NCBI RefSeq assembly: GCF_000321225.1
Contig: NW_004451853.1
Location: forward strand, 210,761 to 274,760
Source: Odobenus rosmarus divergens
Lineage: Eukaryota; Chordata; Mammalia; Carnivora; Odobenidae
Reading direction: 5' to 3'
DNA length: 64,000 nt
Positions 1-12,774 of this stretch are shown piece after piece; the first letter of the stretch is position 1; each line of letters opens with the position of its first letter. The translations under genes were made by a program, and so were the position numbers. The notes beneath the pieces are model-generated. The model worked only from the letters and a program-made list of their open reading frames with translations. It was not told the DNA's origin and did no database searches.

Positions 1-2930
1 AAAAAATAAATTGTTGCCCCCTCTAGACTGATATATCCCATAACAGGGTTTGGTGGGGCCCCAAATGCACCTGGATGTCAGCCTCCAATTATCCCCTTGG
101 CCTAGAACCCTTGTGTAGGATACACCCTTCCAACCTCACATTGTGACCCCAAAGTTGGAGACTTCAGCTGGGGTACATAGTACGTGGCACATGGGTGAAC
201 CTAGAGAGTAGACTCCAGAGAGATAGTGACATGGAAAGAAAAGCTATGGGTGTAGCACACACTACTTTTAGGAGTTCAACCATGAGTATTAAACGAGAGA
301 TGAGACAGAAGCCAGACAGGTCAGTGGGGTCAAGTGTGGTTTCCCCCAACCCTCTAAATAACTAGAGAGACCTGAGAAAGCTCAGAAACAGAGGAAGGTT
401 GTATGAGTTGAGGAAGTAGGCTTAATGCACACAATAGTCAACTTTAAATTCAAAAGCATCAATTCCTCATTCTAATCCTCTCTTCAAGGAAAGCAAAATC
501 ATGTGGGATTAAAAGACTCTGAATCTAAAACACAAACTTGATTCCTCTCAAAATAAGCACTAAGACTCAGACTTGAATAAAATAACTTACTCTTTCTCTT
601 GGTCTTGATTATAAAATCGATTCCTCAATTCCTCTGATTTCAGAAGCCTAAGAATAACAAATAATTACCAAATAATTATCGAGATGGATTTTCCCATTAT
701 CAAAATGGGAAAATGGATTTTTAACCCACATATTTATGTGGTTATTGCTTTTTATTAAAGTGTAACTTGTAGATGAGCTTATCAACAATTAATATGCATG
801 ACAAATTGTTCATAACCAAAAACTGTACATTCTTTTTGTCAGCACTTCTTATAATGGTTTCCTAACAGAAAGTACTAGAAATACATCTGCCAGCAGTTCT
901 TCTCTTCCTCTAGTAGCTGGAGAATCCAAGAGACGGACCAGTTATATTTTTTGTGGCCAAATATTAGCAACTTCATCATAAATCTAAGATCATCATTTTT
1001 ATTTGATTATAAATAAACATAGTGAGGTCTTAAAAACATTAACCTCCACCATAATTATCAAGCATAAGAAGAGTTAGAGTTTTAGCTAGTCACATGCTTC
1101 ATCTTTTATTGTGGGTCTCATTTCAGAAGACTCATTGAATTTTTAGGAACCTGCCAGTCTAGTCAAAAGAAATCACAAATCCTTAACTAACATATGCTAA
1201 CTTTTCTTTGAGGAACAAAAGAAGCATCTTTGTTTGTTCCTCACCAGCAAACACCAAGCCATTTAAAAGGAGTCTTTTCAGTGGCAATGTTAGCAGGGAA
1301 ATTCAATTGTATTTAATTAAGTTCTTCCCCAAAAAACTGCACACAGAAGCACCAAAGAGGTTATCAGAGGTCAGATGCCTGTCATGACTTTGTGACCCTC
1401 CCAAAATGCAAAATAAAAGATAGTGGTATCCCTGCTGGTAAGATGGGCTTGCACATTTGTGCCTCTCTCTTTCTGCTTTAATTTAATAGCAATCAGCACA
1501 ATATGGCTGCTTTTTTCTGAACAATAGGACAGGCAGAAGTTAGATTTACAGCGCTGCAAGGGGAAGGTGGGAGAAAAGAGAGGCTCACTACGGCTTTTAA
1601 GGTTCAATAAGAACATCACTGTGTTCCCCATAAAAAAAAAACTTGAAAATCTACTTAACATTCATTGTCAGAAATGGACAGATGTGCACTTCTGATATGT
1701 CGTGTCCTAGAATTATCTTCAAGTACCAACTTTCTTATAGAGCCTATTTAAAAATGGTATTTAGATGAATAAGATTTCTTCCCTACCAAGAAGAAAATGA
1801 TACCTGGTCATGCATTTAGGAGCTCCTTGATTTTAAAAGAGTAAAAGTATTTACATAGCAATCCTTATTTTCCAAATTTCACCATTTTCACAAGTCTGCT
1901 AACAAGCTTTCAATGAGCAAACACACTGACGTGGTCAGAAGTACTAACTGTGTTTCATGAAACCAGACAAAAGCTAATTAACCCAAATTTTATTTAGAGT
2001 CTTGCATGTGTAATTACAAATGAGGCCCAGACATGGAACTTACTTCCTGAGACGTTTCATGTTTAGGAAATTGCATTCTTCAGTGACACTGTTAGGAGAA
2101 TCTTAGAATCTGGGGCCCAGAAGACATCCTCAAGACCATTTAATTCAACATCCTAACTGACATTTGAATCCCCCCAGTAACACTCCCACCTTCTGTCATC
2201 CAGTCCGTAGTTGGACAATTCCACAAAGCCTTCAAGAGCACTGTTTCCTGCAGCCAGTATTTGCAGGGAGGCAACCCTTTCATAAGCACAAAGTGAAAAC
2301 TTAGAGTAAAAGGAGCCTTAATTTTGAGATCAAGAGCCCCCCCAAATTTTAATCCTGGTTCTGCAGCCAACTTGGGATTTCAAGTAACTCATTTAATCTC
2401 TCTGTACTTGTGTAAATAAAAGGTAAAAATATTTGTGTGCCCATCTCTGAGTCAAGATCCTTGTGTTCAAATGCGTGTGCTGTAAAATTTTTCCTGTAGA
2501 GCTGTTCGATCAGGACGGCGAATCCCCTCCAACTTGAACATTAACTCAGATCAATTGGCATTGGCTACCTGGAATGCTATCAGGACATTGAGCTCGTCTA
2601 GGTTTCTTGGGAAAGAGCACCATGACTGATTGGCATGATTCTCATGGGCACAACCAAGTCCCAGGATGGATGAGGAATATATGCCCCTATTTACCATCTT
2701 AGGTCTAGGTAATATCTAGAAAAGAGCTATGAACAGGACATTTGGGGCTGTAACTTTATCCCGCAAGAATAGCGGGGAGACTGGCACAGGTAAGAATTAC
2801 TTCCAGAGAGGTTCTCACTTTAGAGATCAGAGCAACCTTTGATTGGCAAATCTGGTTAAAAGTAGAAGACTCTTAAATCTCACATCCATTCACTGTCTTG
2901 AAAGTTAAGCACTAAGTTAAGGAGAAAGAG
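1..2930. other. Unique AT-rich non-coding DNA
   Basis: No gene or repeat family is recognised with confidence here. Open frames are all under 100 codons and show no domain, no plausible exon borders and no consistent codon bias. A pyrimidine/purine mixture without tandem structure fills the stretch. It may hold old repeats too diverged to recognise by eye. Confidence 0.5.
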
Positions 2931-2936
2931 GGATCA

Positions 2937-3080
2937 GCAGTTACTGAGCACATCTCAACAACTCTACAAAGTAGGTATTATGGTCTCTCTTCAGATGAGA
3001 ACACTGAGAGATTAGCTGACAGTCCCAAGGATATTCAGCTTCTTATAAATAAGGGGGATTTGCACTAAGATCCGTCCTCA
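2937..3080 (+). repeat. MIR SINE fragment
   Basis: The order 'ttactgagcac', 'gtaggtatta', 'cagatgagaacactgagag' and a later 'cccaag' box follows the core of the ancient mammalian MIR element in the sense direction. It is heavily diverged, as expected for an element older than the placental radiation. The 5' tRNA-like part is missing. Confidence 0.5.
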
Positions 3081-3409
3081 AAATACCTCTAAATATACCC
3101 CCAGGAGCTTTCACTGTTGTCTTAATTCCCTTCAAGATGGAAGTACAGCAAAAGACTGTGCTGTGGTTCCCAACCTCTCTCGTCTATTCTAGTGCATTGC
3201 ACACCTGCAGATTCATTTACCAGTCTTATCCATGATATCAAGCTCATATGCAATTAACTTGCTATATATCTAAAAAACTACTCTTTTATGGTAATAACAC
3301 TATTCTAAGAGGGATATATGTTTAACCCAATTAATCTTTCTTAATAAGCAAACATTTCAAAAGAAGGAATGATCAAGGAAGACTTACTGTCAATTTTATT
3401 ACACAAAAC

Positions 3410-3432
3410 TATATATATATATATATATATAG
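3410..3432. repeat. (TA)n microsatellite
   Basis: An uninterrupted run of about eleven TA dinucleotides in AT-rich DNA. Such tracts are length-variable between individuals. Confidence 0.9.
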
Positions 3433-3556
3433 CAATGTATTCTTCAGAGAACCCTCTATTCTTTTCTTCCATTTGATGTGTATCATCAGGTACTATAAAA
3501 TACACTTATTATCCAAAAGTAAAATCACAGAAAGTAAATTTGTGATATAGACAATT

Positions 3557-3598
3557 AGAGATAGAGAGAAAGACAGGGGGAGAGAGAGAGGGAGGGAC
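3557..3598. repeat. GA-rich low-complexity tract
   Basis: Purine-only stretch of irregular GA and GGGA units just upstream of a SINE insertion. No regular period is kept, so it is low complexity rather than a clean microsatellite. Confidence 0.7.
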
Positions 3599-3616
3599 AT
3601 AAAACTGATCATTTGA

Positions 3617-3795
3617 GGGGCACTTGGGTGGCTCAGTTGGTTAAGCATCAGACTCTTGGTCATGATCTCATGGGTCATGGGGTCTAGCCTGAGTCAGGCT
3701 CCATGCTCAGTGCAGAGTTGGCTTGTGTCTTTTCCTCCACCCTCTTCCTCTTCCCTCAAATAAATGAATAAATAAAATATTCTTTAAAAAAAAAC
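3617..3795 (+). mobile_element. Carnivoran tRNA-derived SINE (older SINEC type)
   Basis: Starts with ggggcacttgggtggctcag, carries the tRNA-like promoter region, and ends in a CT-rich segment, aataaatgaataaataaa and an A tail. It is flanked by a perfect 12-bp target-site duplication, ctgatcatttga, at 3605-3616 and 3796-3807. Its middle (gggtctagcctgagtcaggc) differs from the younger copies in this window, so it belongs to an older subfamily. It is non-autonomous and would have used L1 machinery. Confidence 0.93.
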
Positions 3796-4439
3796 CTGAT
3801 CATTTGAATTCCATCCACTACTCCTACTCATATAAGTCATAAAGGAGCCCAATATTATTTCCCCTGGTGACAGGCTGAGTGACCAGTGCAATGAGCCCTC
3901 ACAACTAACTAGGGTGCTCTGAGTTTGTAGAGCATAATTAAGTAGAAGACACATAAACACAGGTGCCACAACTGGACTTGTTACCAAGGCAGCGACTACC
4001 ATCTGATACCCCAGCTTTATAAAGCACAGGTTCTGGAACTCTCTCTGCTCACTAACATTTTAACTAGGTCCAAATTTTTAACCTTTGAATGAACATAAGC
4101 AAAATGTCATATTTCAAAATCAAAATGAGAAATTCACTGAACACCAAGGCCTGTTTTATTAACAGCCTTTCAACTAAAGACTAAGATTATTTTACCTCAA
4201 CTAAGCAGTAATAATCCAATAAATATCATTGTGATACAAACACACACTGTGGTGTTTATCAGATAAACTGGAACAAAATTTGAGAGATACCAATCTCCCA
4301 TATCAAAAGAACAAACTTGGCTTTTCTTTTCACGAGAGGCTGAGTCATGTGTGAGGCAGGTAAAGCATGGGCTCTGGAGCCTGACATGTTTCATTTGTCT
4401 CCTCCTTCCTCTGCTGGCTCTGTGACCTCCAATGACTAA

Positions 4440-4515
4440 TAACAAAAGCAACCATTTATCAAACACCTACGCTGTGCCAGGCATCCACATGCGTTAGCTC
4501 TTTGAATCACAGGTT
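4440..4515 (+). repeat. MIR SINE fragment
   Basis: The string 'atcaaacacctacgctgtgccaggc' followed by 'gttagctctttgaatc' matches the MIR core in sense orientation. Only a short part survives. Confidence 0.5.
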
Positions 4516-7088
4516 AAAGTTGTATTTGAGAAAGAAACTTTTATTTTAACAATCTGAGGAAATGCCCCCGATCTTCACCAAACAGGAGAACCAAATACAC
4601 AAGGGCAGTGGAGACTTCTGAATGTCAGACTACATGGGTCTGTAAGAGGTCATGGAATTGAGTGAAGGATCGCTTCATGATTTCAACCCCAGCAGCCCAG
4701 TAGAACTGTATATATACTTGGTTTCAGCTGGGGGAGAGCGGCATGGCCAGGAGTGAGGGTGGCATAGGGCACCATGATGCTCATGGTGATAAAGATGGTC
4801 ATTGAACATGCCTACTCTGGTCAGTTAGGCAGCCCTGTGAGATTCCCCTGAATGGGGTACATTACGGCTTCCCCCAGAGGCGGGCAGGGGGGCGGGTACC
4901 TTATGGAAATCAAAAGAAACAATAAAAAAAATAAATATTTAGAGGGGAGTAATTGTTTAAACTGTAAATTCAAGCATGCCTGTCTGAAAACTCCTGAGCA
5001 TCAGGGACCCCTTTCTTTTCTTGCAGATTCTGGTCAAGTCCACGAAATTAATACATTCTGTAACAACGCACTCATGTTGGCTCACGTGTCCCTTAAACCA
5101 CTCAACCCTGCTACTGGGAGGAAGCCGCAGTCTGAGACACCAGAGCCATTAGGTGGCCTGTCCTTAATGGCCCCCCATTCTCCCAGCACTGCCTGGGGAA
5201 TGTAGGGCCAGCCCAGAGGAGGCTCGGCCCAACGGTCTCTTGCCAGTGAAGAGGTCCTCTAGACAGTGAAGCAGGTCCTCCATCAGGAGAGTGCTTCTCT
5301 CTGGTAAGAGGTGATACTGTGGGTTCTAATCCCAGACCCCCTGGATGCAAAGCTCATGCCTCTCCTGCCACGCTCCCCTAATGCTGGCCCCTGAATCAGT
5401 TAATATAGACTCTGGCCCATAACAAGCAGAGAGTAGATGCAGCTCTTTGCTTTTTTATTTTTAAGACAGCTGCTGAATAATCTTCTGCAAAATATCATGA
5501 CAGTCTGTGACTCCTACTTTACAGTAACATATGCTTTCAGAGTTTAATTTGGTTTTGAACAGGATTAAATGTGCTGAAAATCAGACCACAAGATTTTCAT
5601 AATGAAGGACAGAACACAATAGTCACCTTACGTGAAGAGCAATTATTTAACATGAATTCACGAATTGCTTGATGGTGTTTTCTTGTGGAGACAGGCACAG
5701 CTGTTACACTGAGAAAGTGCCAAATTTTATTCATTCCCCCCCCCCGCCCGTTTCCAGGAAGAGAAAACCCCTCTGCTTTCTCTTGCAAGTGTCCTCATTC
5801 TCGGATGGACCCTGATGATTTAGCAGCGATTCCTAAGGCACCTTTGTCTTCATTTCAAAGTGTTTCTTCCTGGACTTTTTGCAACTGAGTGTGTGTGCAT
5901 GTGAGTGGTGGGGAATCATTTTGGCTGCTGGGTTTTTTTTTTTAATAATCAAAATGTGTGTTATTCAATGAAAGCATGTGCATTTATATAAATAATACAG
6001 AAGTTGATATAAAAGCAATGTAGAAAAAGAGTTTTGGCTCCCAGAATTTTTCAGTTGATCTGAGATGCTGGGCAAGCCCTCAAGATCTGAGAGATAATTC
6101 TATGAACCAAAAGGTTTAGTGCATTTTAGGGGACGACATGCAGCCAGCCCTGGGCTGAGCTCGATATACCAGGACAATTTTCTTGGGAGGCTGGAAATCC
6201 AGTGGTAGCCAGAGAACATTTCTGCAATGAGTTTTGAGGTTGGTTATCTTCAACGGGGCTATGCAAGAATAATAAATTCATGGGGACAAGACATTTTCTT
6301 AATACTGAAGAAAGCATTAAAGTGGCCTGCTCCCAAAAAAGGAGCAAGTTTATTCATATATGTGCTATGTTTACTGCTGTATGCAGGGAGTTGAAAGTTT
6401 GCTTCCGAGACAGCAAAGATATTTTTGCCCTGAAGTAACAACTTTACAAACATTCTATTCGCTCTGTAAAAAGAATCTATTGTTCCATGCTTTGCATGAT
6501 TCCGATTTTGTTTTCTTTTATTCTGGTGACCTTGAGAATTGATCCAAAATTCTTCACCTCTGTTTTAGCCTTCCATACCCAGAGCACTTTGTTTCAAAGC
6601 TACATCACTAATGAGTCAAATATTTGTTTTCACGGTAGTTACACAAAAGATATTACAACTAGTATGTGCAAGGACAAAAGATTGGTTTCTAAGGCTGATG
6701 TTATTTTACTAAGACAAAGGGCCTCTCCTTCCCCCACCCTCCAACTCATGCTTGGTAATTGTGTCTTCCTCTTAAGCAAAAGCTACCTGAATGTTCAGCT
6801 CAAGAACAGTTCTTTTGAATAAACAAATCACCCTCCTCAATATTTAGGAGAAAATCAACATTAAACGTAAGCCAAAAACAACAACATAAACCTAACTTCT
6901 CGTTTCTAGCCCTGACATGGGACCAGTACCTGGGGAGCTTAAATGGGAAAGTCCCCTAACTTAACTGTGGCCCAGTCCATGTGTTGTAAGTGACCCAGAT
7001 CAGAGCAAACCTAATTATCTTGAAGCACTAACCAATTTCTCTGCCTCTTATCTCTCTCTTATCCCTCTCTTCCAATCCATCTCCCCAG
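4516..7088. other. Unique non-coding DNA
   Basis: No supported gene. Frames of up to 117 codons occur on both strands, but they overlap one another, lack domains and are not bounded by convincing splice sites. The sub-stretch around 5400-5600 is AT-rich with low apparent decay and could be conserved non-coding DNA, but this cannot be decided from one sequence. Confidence 0.5.
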
Positions 7089-7500
7089 TCGACCAGATTG
7101 ATTTTCCAAAAGACTAGTTAACCTTCACATTATTTTCCCTGGTGAGAAATCACCAAAGGTTCTCCACACTCTTTTGTTTGGCAGGTAAGAACTTCTGTCT
7201 TTTTATCCAAACCGCCTTCCCAGCCAGAGCCACCATTCTCCCCCTGCACACCACTCTGGGTCGCCCTTCCACACACCTCACTGTTCCCACTGTGCTTCAC
7301 ACTTTCCCAGTGCATGGCAGTATTCATAGTCTGTCCTCTGCCCTGACACTCTTCTCTCCTTAGCTCTACCCAGGCCCCCATGGTAGTGATCTAAGAGCCC
7401 ATTAGTGACCTTCAAGTGCTTTGACAGGAGAGACTGTCTTGCTTATTTTTGAATCCCTTCTGTAACTAAGAATGTCTCATTCTGGGTAGATGCTTACAAA
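7089..7500 (+). repeat. LINE L2 3' region
   Basis: Pyrimidine-rich sequence with blocks typical of L2 3' ends in sense orientation: 'gttctccacactctt', 'ccactgtgcttcacactttcccagtg', and then 'gagactgtcttgcttatttttgaatccc' near the tail. It leads directly into a degenerate GGAT/GAAT tandem tail, which is how L2 elements end. It is an old, immobile fossil. Confidence 0.6.
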
Positions 7501-7506
7501 AGATTC

Positions 7507-7640
7507 ACTGGGTGGATAAATGGACGGATGCAGAGATGGATAGGAGGAAAGACGGTAGACTGATGGGTAGGTGGGAGGGCGATGAATGAACAGGTAAGTG
7601 GATGAATGGATGAGTCAGTGGTTAGATGAATGAGCTAATG
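7507..7640 (+). repeat. Degenerate (GGAT/GAATGGAT)n tandem tract
   Basis: Imperfect units such as ggataaatggacgg, gatggatagg and gatgaatgga repeat through this stretch. It abuts the L2 3' end and is best read as an expanded L2 tail. Confidence 0.75.
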
Positions 7641-8300
7641 AAGTGTATCTTATTACAGGAGATCCAAGTAAGAGAAGCATCTAATAAAGTCACTTGACAC
7701 TAATTTCTGGAAAAGAACATCAATTGAACTTAATTCTGGTCTAATCCAACTTTGTTGTCAAAGACATTTTCAAAAGATAACTTTGCTACCCTTACAGCTT
7801 AGAGCTATTTAGAACAACCGTTTATTTCTATAGTTAGCATGGAAGTGGTACTTAAATTAATCTCAACCCAGATCTATTTCTAAAGTACTACCTAGCCAAA
7901 TCCTCCTTTCACTGACTGGAAAAATATTTTGTTTTCTCAATACAACAATCTTCCGTCTGAAAATTTCTAGAACAATTAACACAGGTCTCTGAGATTCCAA
8001 AACAATGATGGTAAAAGCCTGATATCAGCAGACATGTGCTCTTCTCTTAGATAGGAGTGTGCAGCCTTCACTTAAAGCCTACAGACTCTTAGACAACACA
8101 CAATGCTACCAAAATCATTTGATCTCCATCAAGCAGCAGACTGCAAGCAGCTACTTGGAAATGGCGCGAGGATCTGGCATAAACCAGTGTATTTACTGCA
8201 GTCAAAACTAATGATTTATAGCCAACCGCCAAGCGGGGCGCAGGAACACTTTTTTTTTTCAGGAACACTTTTTAAAACTATTTTAAGAAGCTCATTTTCT

Positions 8301-8492
8301 TTTTTTTAAGATTTTATTTATTTATTTGACAGAGAGAGAGAACACAAGCAGGGGGCGTGGCAGGCAGAGGGAGAGGGAGAAGCAGGCTCCCCGCTGAGCA
8401 GGGAGCCCGATGTGGGGCTTGATCCCAGGATCCTGGGATCATGACCCGAGCCAAAGGCAGACACTTAACAGACTGAGCCACCCAGGTGCCCC
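8301..8492 (-). mobile_element. Carnivoran SINE (SINEC), antisense
   Basis: Reads as T tract, aagattttatttatttattt, GA-rich segment, then tgagccacccaggtgcccc, the reverse complement of the SINE head. A perfect 16-bp duplication, aagaagctcattttct, flanks it at 8285-8300 and 8493-8508. The body holds caagcagggggcgtgg (about 8346-8361), which resembles the CTCF core and could give the copy insulator-type binding. Confidence 0.95.
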
Positions 8493-8914
8493 AAGAAGCT
8501 CATTTTCTGTATGCCACATTTCATTAAGTTTTTTATTGGTTTTTTGGTTTGGGGTTCTGGGGTTTTTTTGGTAGCCATGTTTATAAGCCATAAACAGCTT
8601 AGTTATATTGTCTCTACTGTTGACAAAAGCCCAGCGTTCTCTACACATGTGCTTCTGGTTTTCTGAACCCATCAGTGAAAGAGAAAATCAAAGAGATGTG
8701 TCCCACACAGCTGCACTAGAGGAGAGTCATTTACCTGGTCCTGGGAAACCACGGAAGACTTCCTACAGGAAGCACCATCCAAACCTAGCCCAGACTGGAG
8801 AAGGAGCGGGAAGGGAGCATATACAATGGTAGAAAGATGATGGCACGTGCAGAGAAGCACACATAGTTCAGAGAAATGGCAGCGGAGAGAAGAAAGGAAG
8901 TTTAGTGGCAGAAA

Positions 8915-9090
8915 AAACCTGGAGAGGAAGCAGGGTTTAGCATGGCAAAGGACCTTATAAATTTGTAAAGAAGTTTGGAATTTATCCTGGAGGCAATGGG
9001 AGAGCAGTAGAAGCTTTTAAGCCAAGGTATGACTTTTAAAGCAAAGATACGCTTTAGAAAGATCACCTTGGCCCCAAATGTGGAGGTTTT
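8915..9090 (-). repeat. LINE L2 fragment, antisense
   Basis: The order 'gcaaaggaccttataaatttg', 'ggaatttatcctggaggcaatggg', 'agaagcttttaagcc' and 'aaagatcaccttgg' is the reverse complement of the L2 3' coding region. The same order recurs in the better-preserved antisense copy near 62.7-63.25 kb. Old and fragmentary. Confidence 0.6.
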
Positions 9091-9094
9091 ATGG

Positions 9095-11030
9095 GATGAA
9101 ATAGGCAAGAGGCAGAGTAAGGATATAGGAGACCATGCCATTGATGATTATAAGGATCCCAGTGACCCCAACTCTCAGAATGGCCCCTGCCCAGAGTCCT
9201 GCAGGCTGGGCTCCCAAGTTCTCCAACTCTGCTCTGCGCCCACACCAGTCCTCCAGACGTGTCTGTGTCCACTCCTTTAACTGAACTTGGCTTCTCTGGC
9301 CTGACCTTCGCATTTTCAGAGAACCTTAGTGAGAGTCACCGTTTGGTGATTCGCATTCCTGGCCTCCTCTGGGGATAACTGCCATAGCTCTGCCTCCTAG
9401 AGCCCAAACCTGGTATCAAATCCCTCCAGTGTCGCCTGAGCAGAGATTTTTACGCAGGGATTTTACACAAAGGGTTTTCTGGCACAAAAGTGAACCTGGG
9501 GGGGAGTTTTCTGCAACAAAAATTTCCATAATTATTATTAGCTGTACAAAATTATACAAAGATATACATTGCATCCAAAATTGCATTTTTAAAAACCAAA
9601 GGGAATGTGAGAAAGGGAAAAAGGTACACTGTCTTTCCTATGCACCCATTTTACGTGGTCGTTATCGCCATAACCAAAAACATAGGCACGGGGGTACATC
9701 CAGAGACGAACAGAAAATGAGAACAAGGGAGAAGAGTGGGAAAGACTGTAGAGAGCAGGAAAGAGGCCACAAGAAGAGGAATACCAAATCCATGTACACT
9801 TGAAAATACTTTAGAAAACAAAATGTACTGATATCAATATAGCAATCAGAAATAGCAAAAGAACTAAGTAAATACAACCTAATGAAACAAATATTCTGGT
9901 ATGTTCGAATGGTCTCAGTGTTGTTCCGAAACAACTACTCCAGTATATACCACGGGGCTATGATCCCCTCACAATACTGTCTGAGTGATCACAAGTGTTT
10001 CTGTAAAAGGTACAGATAAATTGCTGAAATTGTCAAGATAACAGTTTTCCAGAAGGAATGACTAGTCCCAAAAAGCTTCAGTCCTTATTCTCCGGTCCTA
10101 TACACCTGGTACATTCATCTTCCAAAAAAGGAAATATGAGACGGTCAGAAATGATGCCATTTGTACCTGAAATAGATTCACTGGAGCCAGAGGGATAGAT
10201 GTATGTATAATGAAGTATTGAATTTGATTGGATTCGGTATTGAATTATTAAATCAGTTCTTAAAAAAAGAGGTGTTGCTCTGAGGGGCGAGAATTGAATA
10301 AATCTGGGGGAGAAAAACCTCTATTTTTGAATGATCCCTTGTTCTATTCAAATCTCTTTAAATTGACGGAAATGAATTTGAGAGTCCTGTGAAGGTCATG
10401 ACTGAAAAAAGAATCCCAAAATTGATTTAAAGGGGCTCATCAAGGAAAGATTTGCAATACTTTCACGAAACGGCCTTCTGAAATGGAAGAGAATTGGCCA
10501 ACAATTCCATTTTCCTGTGCATCCCGTTAATAGAATAGCCAATTATTGTTCAGCAAAAGCAATATCCCAATTCATTCTTTTTCACAAGGTAACGACTCTT
10601 GTCTGTGAGTTGAGACTATGAAATGGTGGACCGGACACACGCCGCAGAAGAAAAGCATGGGGTAGGATTTGGGGCTTTTTACTGGCTGCAGTTCATTTCA
10701 TTAGAGGTTCTGAGTCTCCCGCTGGGCTCTTATTTCTAAGCCTTTTGTGTGGGATTTTCCTTTTAAAATGATACCTCAATGCAAACGTCCACATCAGTGT
10801 AAGAAAACACTTAGCACACGCCTAAGAAACCTGTAGAATGGTCACAGAAAGCGCAGAAATATTTTAAAGTAAAAATAGAGGGAATGAAATGGAATATTTT
10901 AGGCTGGCCTAGCAGGTGGGTATTTGGTGGTTGAAAACCTGCTCGCCCACAAGCAGGACTGTAACTGTAACAATAGAAAAGACACTTGTGTTCCAATCAT
11001 CCCAACAAAACTAAATTGCAGACCTGGGAA
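9095..11030. other. Unique DNA with a candidate conserved non-coding block (10250-10700)
   Basis: No gene supported. A 124-codon frame at 9429-9803 has no recognisable domain and low-complexity basic residues. From about 10250 to 10700 the sequence is free of recognisable repeats, balanced in composition and rich in homeodomain-like ATTA/TAAT cores and an 'attgttcagcaaaag' type block. That is the look of a vertebrate conserved non-coding element, but this is inference from appearance only. Confidence 0.4.
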
Positions 11031-11033
11031 CAT

Positions 11034-11053
11034 TAAAAAAAAGAAAGAAAGAA

Positions 11054-11118
<65 letters not shown>

Positions 11119-11142
11119 AAAAGAAAAGAAAAGAAAAAAAAA
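11034..11142 (+). repeat. (GAAA)n microsatellite
   Basis: Over 100 bases made almost wholly of gaaa units with a few aaaag and caaa interruptions. Long lysine/arginine or phenylalanine frames that cross it are artefacts of the repeat. Tetranucleotide tracts of this length are usually highly polymorphic. Confidence 0.95.
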
Positions 11143-11199
11143 CACAACACCCTTCAAAAGAAAAATAAAACAATGCTCCCAAAATAGGCCCGATTATGT

Positions 11200-11860
11200 G
11201 GGTCACTGCATACTGTGTATTTCCCCTGTAGCATTTTATCGTGGTTACTGTTGCCAGGGGACACTTGATGCTCTCATTATATATGTTTGTCTTTCACATC
11301 AGAGCCAGTCTTTTCCCTTGGATGCTCCCAGAACTGTAACAGAAATAAAAATAAGGAATGGACCCCATTATTACACAAATACCTACAAAGCAGAGGGAGT
11401 GACCCCCGTGGGTCACCGTGTTGTCCCTGGAAGCATTGATGCCCTTGCCCTGGGGGCCCCCAGCCTTTTGTCACAGGGTCAAAGCCAGGACCTCGGCTGA
11501 GTATCCTCTGTGAAGAATTAACAAGTGTGACAATTTGTGGGCCCTCCCCCCTCGGCCCCTGGTCCGGCCTGCCTGAATGCTGTAAATAGAGACATCTGGC
11601 TAGGACGCTTTCCCTGCAGTAATTGAAAATGAACACGGATCAAGTTCTGGCCTGTTGTATTCATAAATCTTGAGGCTTAATTACATTAAAGGGAAATCTA
11701 GAGCCCAGCACTATGGAAACTGCAGATTCTATCAGGCGCTTGAATCATGAATCTTTAAGATAAGTGGGTTTTCTCTCGCCACCCCACCCCTCAAGTCCTT
11801 AGTAGAGTTGAATGAGAAATTTCCAAACCAAGCCTTCCAGTTTTAACGCACCAGGAAACT
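11200..11860. other. Candidate conserved non-coding block
   Basis: This stretch has no recognisable repeat. It carries several developmental-enhancer-like words: 'gttactgttgccagggg', 'ctgcagtaattgaaaatgaac', 'tcataaatcttgaggcttaattacattaaa' (TAATTA homeodomain core) and 'atgaatctttaagataag'. The inference of conservation rests on composition and lack of decayed repeats. Cross-species alignment would decide it. Confidence 0.35.
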
Positions 11861-12774
11861 TCTGGGAAGATTTTTGTGCCTCTCTATTTGTACATGTGTG
11901 TCCCCTGCGTGTTCACTGGCTGACATGCGTTGCATTCCTCCGAGCAGATGAGCGTTTCAAGGCTTACAATTAGGTACATTTCTATGAGCAATGATGACGG
12001 ACTTGACAGATATTTAAAATATGTTTTTCCCCCAAGTTGAGCAGAAAAAGTGTGCATCTAGTTAAAATTTAATGAGTTTCAAAAAAAAAAGAATTATGGC
12101 AAATGAACGTTCCAAAGGAAGTCAAATCTCTCGGCATCCTCTTAAAAGATAAGTTGAAAATTATTCCTGAGTGATTTGTAATTCTATTGAAATATATATA
12201 CGAAATGCCTTTTTATTTGCTTAATATAAAAATCACTCAATTCTATCAACCAAATATGGATTTTTTTAAAAGTACATGACTCTGGTGGTTCGTGCAGTTC
12301 ATACTTTTATTATAATTGCAATTACTGAATGACATTTGGCCCACTTTGGCAAATGGACAGACGGAAAGCATTGGTACCTACTTGTTAGAAACACATCGAC
12401 ACCAACCACCATGCAGAAGTGAAGCCCTTCGAGGACACGCTCCACCTGTGACTCCTGCTTGCCCTGCAGTCAATGCCTCTCCCAGTTTCTCATACACCAT
12501 GGGCCCAAAATGTGGTATGGGGACGAGCTGATAAATGAATCTACAAACTAGATCTGTATCTCTGGGGTCACCTGTAATAATGGAACCTGCTACTACTACC
12601 CCTTTGTCTCCGTTCCTTGAGGGTAACTGCTTAGCATCGAATGAGAAAAAAATCACTGAGTACAAAAGCATGCAAGGGACTGTGAGGGGTCTGGCATAAG
12701 AGTTATCGCTGATCTAGAATCTACTCTTTCAGACATTGTGCTAGGGTGTCCATAGACAGGCTCTCAAATGCTCA
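11861..12774. other. Unique AT-rich non-coding DNA
   Basis: No supported gene, repeat or RNA. Two frames under 100 codons on opposite strands (about 12316-12671) overlap each other and have no domain. Confidence 0.5.

Noticed and set aside
7507..7640. CRISPR-like array
   Set aside because: The units are short, degenerate and have no spacers; the tract is an L2 tail in a mammalian genome.
9429..9803. 124-codon frame as a gene
   Set aside because: No domain, biased toward basic residues, no splice context, and it is in AT-rich DNA with no CpG island.
10899..11187. Lysine-rich and phenylalanine-rich frames over the GAAA tract
   Set aside because: They are translations of a tetranucleotide repeat.
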